This document shows, in pieces, positions 51,604 to 59,439 of a stretch of DNA of 64,000 nt. The translations under genes and the position numbers were made by a program. Below the pieces are notes generated by a model. It saw only the letters and a list, made by a program, of their open reading frames with translations, did no database searches and was not told where the DNA came from. How positions within the stretch are numbered: the stretch's first letter is position 1; the number at the start of each line of letters is the position of its first letter. The stretch is from BCD1 sp965230565. Its GTDB lineage: Bacteria > Bacteroidota > Bacteroidia > Chitinophagales > Saprospiraceae. The DNA is taken from NCBI GenBank assembly GCA_965230565.1, contig CBDDLH010000011.1:124001-188000 (forward strand). The letters are read 5' to 3'.

Positions 51604-52536
51604 ATGCAAAATCAAAATGCCATAAAAGTCAACAATATCAGTAAATCCTACGGGGACGTGCAGGCATTAAAGGAAATCAGTTTTGATGTGGAACGTGGAG
51701 AAGTATTTGGATTGATCGGACCGGATGGTGCCGGAAAAACAACGTTGTTTCGTATACTGACTACTTTGATCCTTGCCGATTCAGGACAAGCTGTTGTGGA
51801 AGGCAAGGATGTGGTTGAGGACTTTAAAAAACTTCGTAAAACCATCGGTTACATGCCCGGGAGATTTTCGCTCTACCAGGATTTGACGGTATTGGAAAAC
51901 CTGGAGTTTTTTGCTACCATTTTCGGGACGACCATTGAAGCAAATTATGATTTGGTCAAGGATATTTATCAACAGATCGAGCCTTTCAGGAATCGAAGAG
52001 CAGGGCAATTGTCCGGAGGTATGAAACAAAAACTGGCGCTTTCCTGTGCATTGATCCACAAACCGGAGGTGTTATTCCTTGACGAACCTACCACTGGTGT
52101 GGATGCTGTATCAAGGAGTGAGTTTTGGGATATGTTAGGCCGGTTGAAGGAGAAGGGAATTACCATTTTAGTGTCGACTCCCTATATGGACGAAGCCAGT
52201 CGTTGCGACCGGATTGCTTTGATTCAAAAAGGACAGATCCTGTCTATTAATACACCGGAAAAAGTACGAGGGGAATACCCGCTTAATTTATATGCTGTTT
52301 CCTCGGATAACCGATTCCGTTTATTGAAAGATCTCAGGGCCTTTGATCATTCTGAATCGGTATTTTCTTTCGGGCACAAGATGCATATGTCGATGGAGCA
52401 TGAATTGGATGAAGAACAGCTAAGAGGTTATTTGACTAAAAAGGGACACGGGGACATTCGCATTGATGAAATATCAGCGAGTATTGAAGATTGTTTTATG
52501 GAACTGTTGAGGGAGGAGAAGGCCGATAACGGTTGA
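51604..52536 (+). CDS. ABC transporter ATP-binding protein, first half of a YbhF-like pair
   Basis: Cytoplasmic ATPase subunit of 310 residues driving an ABC-2 exporter. It carries Walker A GPDGAGKTTLFRI (about 38-50), signature LSGGMKQKLALSCALIH (about 138-154), Walker B VLFLDEPTTGVDAVSR and an H-loop replaced by STPYMDEAS (Pro-Tyr in place of His), a deviation also known from YbhF-type domains. The tail beyond about 220 is a regulatory extension. In E. coli YbhF two such domains are fused; here the second domain is a separate gene. Confidence 0.9.
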   Translation: MQNQNAIKVNNISKSYGDVQALKEISFDVERGEVFGLIGPDGAGKTTLFRILTTLILADSGQAVVEGKDVVEDFKKLRKTIGYMPGRFSLYQDLTVLENLEFFATIFGTTIEANYDLVKDIYQQIEPFRNRRAGQLSGGMKQKLALSCALIHKPEVLFLDEPTTGVDAVSRSEFWDMLGRLKEKGITILVSTPYMDEASRCDRIALIQKGQILSINTPEKVRGEYPLNLYAVSSDNRFRLLKDLRAFDHSESVFSFGHKMHMSMEHELDEEQLRGYLTKKGHGDIRIDEISASIEDCFMELLREEKADNG

Positions 52537-52567
52537 CGACATACGGCTTACGGTATACGATTGACGA
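52533..52567. repeat. NNTACGR heptamer array
   Basis: Five units in register (TTGACGA, CATACGG, CTTACGG, TATACGA, TTGACGA). The TGA stop of the ATPase gene (52534-52536) is inside the first unit. Confidence 0.75.
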
Positions 52568-52573
52568 GGCTTT

Positions 52574-52620
52574 GTTTAACCGCTAAGAGCGTCAGGAAGC
52601 GCTAAGCACGCAAAGAAGCC
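52574..52620. repeat. TTTAACCGC...CGCAAAG repeat copy
   Basis: TTTAACCGCTAAGAGCGTC, then GGAAGCGCTAAGCACGCAAAG. Same family as at 53464 and 16873. Confidence 0.6.
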
Positions 52621-52651
52621 ATTTGAACTACTTGAACAAAAATTACTAATT

Positions 52652-53374
52652 GTGGAATACGCGATCACAGCAAATAAGTTAACCAAGAAGTTTGGAAGTT
52701 TCACCGCGGTGGATGCCATTTCCTTTGATGTGAAACCAGGAGAAATTTTTGGCTTCCTGGGAGCAAATGGTGCCGGTAAGACAACGGCTATGCGTATGTT
52801 AACTGGGCTGTCCAAGCCTACTTCTGGAGAAGCGACAGTGGTGGGTTATGATGTGTATAAGCAGCAGGAGAAGATTAAGCAAAATATTGGCTATATGAGC
52901 CAGAAGTTTTCCCTCTATGAGGATATGACGATCGTGGAAAACCTGAAGTTTTATGGAGGTATCTATGGTTTATCGAGAAAACAGATCAGGGAAAAAACCA
53001 GGATCTTACTTGAGGAGCTCCAATTGGGAAATTCGGTAAAGCAACGTACAGGTTCATTGCCACTGGGTTGGAAACAAAAACTGGCGTTTTCAGTAGCGCT
53101 TTTTCACGATCCCAAAATAGTTTTTCTCGATGAACCAACCGGAGGTGTGGATCCGATCACCAGAAGGCAGTTTTGGGAGATGATCTATGAAGCTTCTGAA
53201 AGAGGTATTACGGTTTTTGTAACCACACATTACATGGATGAGGCGGAATATTGTGACCGGGTATCGATTATGGTGGATGGGGTGATCGCAGCAATGGATA
53301 GTCCACAGAAATTAAAAGAGCAGTTTGGAGCGGAGGTGATGGATGAGGTGTTTTTGCAATTGGCAAGAGGGTGA
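52652..53374 (+). CDS. ABC transporter ATP-binding protein, second half of a YbhF-like pair
   Basis: ATPase subunit of 240 residues starting with GTG at 52652. It has Walker A GANGAGKTTAMRML (about 38-51), Walker B IVFLDEPTGGVDPITRR and a normal H-loop TTHYMDEAEY. The signature is LPLGWKQKLAFSVALFH instead of LSGGQ, which from memory is typical of the second domain of YbhF-like proteins. Together with the upstream ATPase it would form a heterodimeric motor with one canonical and one variant composite site. It lies between repeat-filled gaps of 115 and 261 bases. Confidence 0.9.
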   Translation: MEYAITANKLTKKFGSFTAVDAISFDVKPGEIFGFLGANGAGKTTAMRMLTGLSKPTSGEATVVGYDVYKQQEKIKQNIGYMSQKFSLYEDMTIVENLKFYGGIYGLSRKQIREKTRILLEELQLGNSVKQRTGSLPLGWKQKLAFSVALFHDPKIVFLDEPTGGVDPITRRQFWEMIYEASERGITVFVTTHYMDEAEYCDRVSIMVDGVIAAMDSPQKLKEQFGAEVMDEVFLQLARG

Positions 53375-53382
53375 GGGGGATT

Positions 53383-53412
53383 ACAGTCTGCAGTCCACAG
53401 TCTTCAGTACCA
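53383..53412. repeat. AGTCNNC heptamer array
   Basis: Four units in register (AGTCTGC, AGTCCAC, AGTCTTC, AGTACCA), ten bases after the stop of the second ATPase gene, the same distance as the array after the TolC gene. Confidence 0.75.
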
Positions 53413-53463
53413 GTTGAGAGATGAACAAGGATTGTTAAAAAAGGGTATTGAGAACGCAAAGAG

Positions 53464-53510
53464 TTTTAACCGCAAAGTGCGCAAAGGATGTGCAAAGGTC
53501 GCGAAGAGAG
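53464..53510. repeat. TTTAACCGC...CGCAAAG repeat copy
   Basis: TTTTAACCGCAAAGTGCGC, AAAGGATGTGCAAAGGTCGCG with a period of 10-12 bases. Confidence 0.65.
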
Positions 53511-53565
53511 TAGTATATGAAACCGGATGAAACAGCGAGCTATACGAGCTCTGAAACAAAAAAAT

Positions 53566-53635
53566 AACCAGCAACCAGCAACCAGAAACTAACAACCAGC
53601 AACCAGAAACCAGTAACTAGCAACCAGCAACCGAC
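53566..53635. repeat. AACCAGN heptamer array 6, ten units flush with a start codon
   Basis: Ten consecutive 7-base units without a register break: AACCAGC twice, AACCAGA, AACTAAC, AACCAGC, AACCAGA, AACCAGT, AACTAGC, AACCAGC, AACCGAC, then immediately ATG of the first permease gene at 53636. Confidence 0.9.
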
Positions 53636-54742
53636 ATGAAAGTTTTTATCGCATTCGTAAAAAAGGAATTTTTCCATATTCTGCGTGACCGACGGACACT
53701 GCTGATTCTTATCGGTATGCCTATAATGCAGGTATTGCTGTTTGGTTATGCGGTGACCAATGAATTCCGTGGGGCTTCTCTGGTAGTGCTTGACCACTCC
53801 AGGGATGATCTGAGTATTGAGTTGACGCAGCGCCTGGAATCGAGCGGCCATTTTGAAATATTTCAGTCCGTTGCTTCAGAGCAGGATATTCATGAAGCTT
53901 TTAAGGCTGGTAGTGTCAAACTGGCGATCGTCATACCGGATGATTTTGCAAAAAGCTTTCAAAATGCAGACCAGGTGCCCATTCAGGTGATCGCGGACGG
54001 TACGGATCCGAATACAGCTACTATGCTGATCAATTATGCCTCTATGATGCTGAGGCATTTCCAAAAGGAAAAAACACAGGGGCAATCGATGCCTTTTGCG
54101 ATAAATGTAGAGACTCAGATGGTTTATAATCCGGAATTGAAAAGTGTTTACATGTTTGTGCCGGGGGTGATGACCATGATATTGCTGTTGATCTCAGCCT
54201 TGATGACTTCATTGACACTGGCAAGGGAAAAGGAACTGGGTACCATGGAACTCTTGCTTGTTTCGCCCCTGCCACCATTATTGATCATTTTGGGAAAGGT
54301 GACACCTTATATTTTGCTGGCCATGATCATTGGACTTTTTATTTTATCGATGGGTGTTTTTGTTTTTGGAGTACCGATCATTGGAAGTATTATCCTGTTA
54401 TTCCTGGTGAGCATACTGTTTATCATAACTTCTCTTTCGCTCGGGATCTTTATTTCTTCAAGGACGAATAGTCAGCAGACGGCCATGATCCTTTCAATGA
54501 TCGGGCTGATGATGCCAACTATGTTGTTGTCAGGGTTTATTTTTCCAATCGAAAGCATGCCCTGGTTACTTCAGGGTATCTCTTATATCGTGCCGGCGAA
54601 ATATTTCATCGTCATTTTGAAAGATATTATGCTTAAAGGAAGTCCGATCAATTTTATTTTGTCGGAAATAGCCTTTCTCTCTGTTGTAGCATTGTTGTTC
54701 CTAGGATTGAGTCTCCGGAGTTTTAAGCTCAGGCTTGAGTAA
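53636..54742 (+). CDS. ABC-2 type permease, YbhS-like
   Basis: Inner-membrane permease of 368 residues in the drug-exporter branch of ABC-2 transporters. It has one N-terminal membrane helix (LLILIGMPIMQVLLFGYAV), a large periplasmic domain (about 45-170), then five helices (from VPGVMTMILLLISALMTSLTLAREKELGTMELLLVSP, with the conserved ExGTME coupling motif). It should pair with the next permease and with the ATPases upstream. It begins directly after the ten-unit heptamer array. The next gene follows after 32 bases. Confidence 0.92.
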   Translation: MKVFIAFVKKEFFHILRDRRTLLILIGMPIMQVLLFGYAVTNEFRGASLVVLDHSRDDLSIELTQRLESSGHFEIFQSVASEQDIHEAFKAGSVKLAIVIPDDFAKSFQNADQVPIQVIADGTDPNTATMLINYASMMLRHFQKEKTQGQSMPFAINVETQMVYNPELKSVYMFVPGVMTMILLLISALMTSLTLAREKELGTMELLLVSPLPPLLIILGKVTPYILLAMIIGLFILSMGVFVFGVPIIGSIILLFLVSILFIITSLSLGIFISSRTNSQQTAMILSMIGLMMPTMLLSGFIFPIESMPWLLQGISYIVPAKYFIVILKDIMLKGSPINFILSEIAFLSVVALLFLGLSLRSFKLRLE

Positions 54743-54774
54743 AGGGTAAATAATGTGAAGTAAAATAGAAACTA

Positions 54775-55899
54775 ATGCGGACCATACTGATCATAATAAG
54801 AAAGGAGTTTTTACAGGTTTTCAGGAATAAGGCCATGTTGCCCATCCTGACCATTGTTCCTTTGGTGCAACTCATTTTGTTATCTTTTGCAGCAACCAAT
54901 GAGGTGAAAACCCTGAACCTTGTCGTTCATGATGCCGATCACTCTGATTATTCCAGGAAGTTGAAAGACAAGATGATCTCCTCCGGATATTTTATCCTTA
55001 AGGCACAGCCGGAAGATATGGACCGGGCAGATGAATACCTGCAAAAAGATGAAGCTGATATTATTCTCAACATTCCTTCCGGCTTTGAACGATCCTTATT
55101 GCGGGACCAGCAGACTACTGTGCAGTTGCGAACAAATGCTATAAATGGGATGAAAGGAGGATTGGCAGGTTCCTACGCGGCTACTGTGATCGGGCAATTC
55201 AATAAACAGATATTGCCGGAAGCATTGAGAACAGCATCTGTAAGGGTGGAAAAAATGCCCGGATTCAATATCACCTTTTCAAATTGGTACAACCCAACAC
55301 TTGATTTCAAGGTGTTGATGGTGCCGGGAATACTGGCGGCTCTGGTCACCATTTTGACCCTGATCCTTTCAGCAATGAATGTGGTCCGGGAACAAGAGCT
55401 GGGAACCATTGAACAGATCAATGTAACACCCATTAAAAAATATCAGTTCATCCTTGGTAAACTACTGCCTTTTATGGTAATTGGTCTTTTTGACCTTGCC
55501 TTGGGATTGACGTTCGCGAAATTACTTTTCAATATTCCGATGGTGGGCAATCTATTGCTTGTATTTGCTTTTTGCGTAGTGAATATCATCGCTATTTTAG
55601 GGGTTGGGCTTTTTATTTCCACCACCGCCAATACGCAGCAACAGGCCATGTTTGTTGCCTTTTTCTTCATGATGATCTTCCTGCTCATGGGAGGATTATT
55701 TACTCCGCTGGAAAGTATGCCGAAATGGGCCAGGTATTTTGCCATTCCCAACCCATTGGCGCACTTTGTGGAAGTGATGCGGAAAGTGCTGTTGAAGGGG
55801 AGCGGATTTCAGGATATCAAATATCATTTCATGGTCATGGGCATCATGGCGGTGGTCATCAATGTTTTTGCGGTGATGAGCTACCGGAAACGAGGGTAG
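54775..55899 (+). CDS. ABC-2 type permease, YbhR-like
   Basis: Second inner-membrane permease, 374 residues, with the same architecture: N-terminal helix (PILTIVPLVQLILLSFAA), periplasmic domain, ILTLILSAMNVVREQELGTIEQINVTPIKKYQFILGK coupling region and five C-terminal helices. Two homologous permeases plus two ATPases, a HlyD adaptor and a TolC channel form a full tripartite exporter like YbhGFSR. Its TAG stop (55897-55899) directly abuts the stop of the convergent hybrid kinase gene; no terminator separates them. Confidence 0.92.
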   Translation: MRTILIIIRKEFLQVFRNKAMLPILTIVPLVQLILLSFAATNEVKTLNLVVHDADHSDYSRKLKDKMISSGYFILKAQPEDMDRADEYLQKDEADIILNIPSGFERSLLRDQQTTVQLRTNAINGMKGGLAGSYAATVIGQFNKQILPEALRTASVRVEKMPGFNITFSNWYNPTLDFKVLMVPGILAALVTILTLILSAMNVVREQELGTIEQINVTPIKKYQFILGKLLPFMVIGLFDLALGLTFAKLLFNIPMVGNLLLVFAFCVVNIIAILGVGLFISTTANTQQQAMFVAFFFMMIFLLMGGLFTPLESMPKWARYFAIPNPLAHFVEVMRKVLLKGSGFQDIKYHFMVMGIMAVVINVFAVMSYRKRG

Positions 55900-58722
55900 T
55901 TATTTTTCTAGAAGCTCTTTTGGGTTATGGCCAAACCGCTCACTGAACTTAGTGGAAAAATACGAAAGGCTTTCGATACCAACTTCGAACATGACTTCCG
56001 AGACGGAAAGAAATTGTCGGTTTTTTAGAAGTTGATATGCTTTTTGTAATCTTAGCTCAAGAATGAATCCAACAGGTGTCATTCCTGTACTTTTTTTGAG
56101 AACCCTTGTCAATTGCCTTTGACTATAGGCGAGCTCCCGGGCAAGGTCATTGACTTTGAATTGGCTGTTGTCAAGATTTTTCAGAACAATAGATTCGGCT
56201 GTTTTGAGTAATTTTTTTTCTGCTGATTCTGGAATATCCTGGTCTGCATTGGAATTTTCCTTTAGCCACAGTTCCCTTTCTTTTTTGTTCTGAAGCAAAT
56301 TATTAACCCTGGCCATTAATTCACGGGCATTGAAAGGTTTGGTAATGTAATCATCAACGCCCAATTGTAATCCGAACAATTTGTCTTCCTCTAATGCCCG
56401 GGCTGTGAGCATGATGAAGGGGATATTTTTGTAAGCTGGTAAATTGTTTAATTTTTCTCTGAAGGCGAACCCGTCCATTCCGGGCATCATGACATCTGAA
56501 GTGATCAGGTCGTATTGATTTTTTTGAACCAGGTCCAGCGCTTCCAAACCGTTCTTTGCCAAGGTGCATTGGTGTTTTTCCGAGAGTATTTTTTGAAGGT
56601 ATGCACTCATTTCCGGGTTGTCCTCTACGATCAGGATATTTGATTTATCTGCATTCATAATCAGGGAGGAATACTGTTCCTCAGAGGTTGGTTCAGGTCC
56701 AGTTGGTGGTGTAACTGTTGGTTTTTCCCGACCGGGGACTTTGACCAGCGGCATGTCTAGTGTGAATGTACTTCCGGAACCCAATTGGCTTTCGACTGTA
56801 AGATCACCTTCAAATAATCGGGATAGTTCTCTTGCGAGGGCTAATCCGACCCCGGTACCTCCACTTAAAGGTATATCTGTTTGAGTGGATTGATAGAACC
56901 GTTCAAAAATTTTGGAGCGTTCTTCATCCGGAATTCCTTGCCCCTGGTCTGAAACGGCAATTGACAGATTTCCATTTGAATTATTCGCCTTCATGGTGAC
57001 TATGCCTTTATTAGGCGAAAATTTTATAGCGTTGGATAATAGATTGTTGATGATCTTCTCCAGTTTTTCAGCATCGGTTTTTATCCAAAGATCCGGGGGG
57101 ATATTGGATTCAAATTCCAACTGCACCTCATTCAATTTCGCCAAAGATTCAAAAGAATAAAACACTCTTTTCAGCCATGGAATAAGTTGAATATCAACTC
57201 GATTGAGTGTAAGTTTTCCGCTTTCCAGCTTGGAGAGATCCAAAATTTCATTGATGAGGGTAAGCAGTTTTTTGCTGTTGTCATGTGCCAGGCGCAGGTC
57301 CTTTTCAAGGAGTTGACTTTTTGATTTTTCCAGGGCGTCCTCAAGCGGTCCGGTTATGAGTGTGAGGGGTGTTCTCAACTCATGGGAGATATTCGTGAAA
57401 AACCGGGATTTGAGCTGGTCGAGCTCCCGGAGTTTTTCAGCTTCCTGTTGTTTCAGTTCGAGAGCCAGTTCGGCGGCCTGTTTTTTTCTTCTACTTCGAT
57501 TGTAATACCATCCGAAGATGGAGGAAGCGAGTAGAAGAATGGATATGCCGCCAAAGAGAATTCTGTTACGGGCATTTTTCTGTTGTTCGATCTCTAGTTG
57601 TTGCTGAGCGATTTCCTTGTCTTTTTGTTCGGTTTTGAATTTGACATCAAATTCAGCAAATGCATCGGCTGTTTTCATGCTGTTGATAGAATCGTTGAGC
57701 GTGCTCATTTCTTCCTGTACCTCAAAAGCTTCCTGGTACCTTCCTGTTTCTGCATAAGCTTTGGAAAGATTCTTGAGGATAATATGGTGGTTTTTCAGGT
57801 TGTTTTGCTCCAATTCAAGGGCCTTTTCCAGGTGCCGGATAGCTTCATGAAAATTTTTCAGCTCAACATTAGATTCGCCCAATAAAAGCAAAGCAATGTT
57901 CTCTACCAGTGTGAAATTAATATCTCTGGCTACTTCATAAGCCTGTTGGGCAGCAATTTCAGCCTTGCTAAAATATTTTTTTGAACTATAAGCATTGGCT
58001 TTGGTCAGGAGTAATAAGGCAAGATTTTGTGAGTTGGTCTGTTTTTCGGCAATGGCATAAGCCTTGTCAGCATAGAATTCGATCTCCTGATCATCCCGGC
58101 CGATATTACAAAGATTTTTATAAGTGATGAACCGGCGATTTTCTTCAGCCCCGACACCTAATTGGTCAAACATGTCAAGTGCCAGCAGCAGATATTCCCG
58201 CGCTTCGTCCTCAAGTTCTACCCCCATAAAAGCATCACCTACATTATTGTAAGCATCGGCAATTAGGAATGAATCCTTCATGGCCAGACTGGCCTCAAGT
58301 GCTTGCTTGTAATGATCCAATGCAAAGTCCTGTTGGTCTTTCATCTTATAAGCATACGCCATTATGGTATGTTTTCTGAAAGTGAAGAAGTCATTTTCTT
58401 TTATCGCAAGAATGCTGTCTAGTCTGGACATGTTCTGGAGCGCCATGTCGAACTTTCCGTGTACTGCAGGGAATAATGATAAGTGGGAAAGACTATACAT
58501 CATGACAGTGTCACAATCGCATTCAGGCCAGAAAGAAAGTGCCTTTTTGGTAAACAGCAGTGCCGAATCTAGGTCTGTGGTAAGGCTTGCTGCGCCATTG
58601 TAAAAGACAGCTTTTTCTTTGGGAGAAGCGGCAACAAGACTGTCGGGTAAGTTTCTCTGTGCAGAAAGGGAGAAAAAGAAACATGAAAATATTACACAAA
58701 AGCTCAATTGGGATTTTGTCAT
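55900..58722 (-). CDS. Hybrid sensor kinase/response regulator with TPRs and AraC output
   Basis: One-protein two-component system of 940 residues. Order of parts: signal peptide (1-21), periplasmic TPR region (about 80-350: FHEAIRHLEKALELEQNN), a transmembrane helix (about 391-409, ILFGGISILLLASSIFGWYY), coiled coil, histidine kinase with FFTNISHELRTPLTLI (phospho-His), ATPase NNLLSNAIKFSPNKG and GGTGVGLALARELSRLFEG, receiver (NILIVEDNPEMSAYLQ, phospho-Asp in ITSDVMMPGMDGFA), and AraC helix-turn-helix (about 834-940). Unlike polysaccharide-sensing HTCS it has TPRs and no propeller sensor. Tail-to-tail contact with the efflux operon is no proof of a link. Targets unknown. Confidence 0.95.
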   Translation of the reverse strand: MTKSQLSFCVIFSCFFFSLSAQRNLPDSLVAASPKEKAVFYNGAASLTTDLDSALLFTKKALSFWPECDCDTVMMYSLSHLSLFPAVHGKFDMALQNMSRLDSILAIKENDFFTFRKHTIMAYAYKMKDQQDFALDHYKQALEASLAMKDSFLIADAYNNVGDAFMGVELEDEAREYLLLALDMFDQLGVGAEENRRFITYKNLCNIGRDDQEIEFYADKAYAIAEKQTNSQNLALLLLTKANAYSSKKYFSKAEIAAQQAYEVARDINFTLVENIALLLLGESNVELKNFHEAIRHLEKALELEQNNLKNHHIILKNLSKAYAETGRYQEAFEVQEEMSTLNDSINSMKTADAFAEFDVKFKTEQKDKEIAQQQLEIEQQKNARNRILFGGISILLLASSIFGWYYNRSRRKKQAAELALELKQQEAEKLRELDQLKSRFFTNISHELRTPLTLITGPLEDALEKSKSQLLEKDLRLAHDNSKKLLTLINEILDLSKLESGKLTLNRVDIQLIPWLKRVFYSFESLAKLNEVQLEFESNIPPDLWIKTDAEKLEKIINNLLSNAIKFSPNKGIVTMKANNSNGNLSIAVSDQGQGIPDEERSKIFERFYQSTQTDIPLSGGTGVGLALARELSRLFEGDLTVESQLGSGSTFTLDMPLVKVPGREKPTVTPPTGPEPTSEEQYSSLIMNADKSNILIVEDNPEMSAYLQKILSEKHQCTLAKNGLEALDLVQKNQYDLITSDVMMPGMDGFAFREKLNNLPAYKNIPFIMLTARALEEDKLFGLQLGVDDYITKPFNARELMARVNNLLQNKKERELWLKENSNADQDIPESAEKKLLKTAESIVLKNLDNSQFKVNDLARELAYSQRQLTRVLKKSTGMTPVGFILELRLQKAYQLLKNRQFLSVSEVMFEVGIESLSYFSTKFSERFGHNPKELLEK

Positions 58723-58946
58723 AGTGGTTCCGGATGTTTATTCCAAAGTTACTAAAAATGAAAATTCAAAACAGGGAAAAGCTGGTTTCTTGCGAAAAAA
58801 AACCTTTTAAGTGATTGATAGTCAGGGTTTGGCGAAAATGAGCAAAGCAATGGCGAATTTGAGAAAGCAGGTTCGGATCAGTGCAGCACATCTTTGCTCC
58901 AACGAAAAAACCAAATACATTTTTTCACTTTTTAAATTCAAAACCC

Positions 58947-59438
58947 ATGCGATGCTTCTTGATTTTATGTTTCGTTTCGGCAATGTTTTTGTCCTCACAA
59001 GCTCAGGAATTAACCCTGGAGGTCATTGGCAATGCCGGCGATTATTACCAGGATGCGGATGGCGTAAATCTCCACTGGACGGTTGGGGAAATTGCTATCG
59101 AACATTACGACAAGGATGAACTTCGGCTTTCTGAAGGATTCCATCAGTTGTACCTGGAAAGTTTTGTGACAGCACTTTGGGAAACACCTGAACTATCCAT
59201 ACCTATGGAAGTTTTTCCCAACCCTACAAGCGGATGGCTCAACATCCGAACAGACAACCCCGAACGGTTTTCCCTGAAGATTTTTAACGTACACGGACAA
59301 CAATTGACAACCACCGTTTTGGAACAAGGTCAACAAACTATGGACCTTAGCAGCCTTCCTGACGGCCTTTATTTATTGAGCGCATTTTCCGAAAATCAAT
59401 TAGTGAAAACCTTTAAAATCAACAAAACAGATCTTTAA
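58947..59438 (+). CDS. Small T9SS-exported surface protein
   Basis: A 163-residue protein with signal peptide (MRCFLILCFVSAMFLSSQAQ), a short beta domain (VIGNAGDYYQDADGVNLHWTVGEIAIEHY ... LRLSEGFHQ) and a T9SS C-terminal sorting tail (about 85-163: EVFPNPTSGWLNI ... LPDGLYLLSAF ... VKTFKI). The WTVGE ... LSEGFHQ type is a recurring small module in Saprospiria-like genomes. The start at 58947 is chosen for the signal peptide. One base separates its stop from the next gene, so the two proteins are made together and may form a complex. Confidence 0.85.
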   Translation: MRCFLILCFVSAMFLSSQAQELTLEVIGNAGDYYQDADGVNLHWTVGEIAIEHYDKDELRLSEGFHQLYLESFVTALWETPELSIPMEVFPNPTSGWLNIRTDNPERFSLKIFNVHGQQLTTTVLEQGQQTMDLSSLPDGLYLLSAFSENQLVKTFKINKTDL

Positions 59439-59439
59439 A

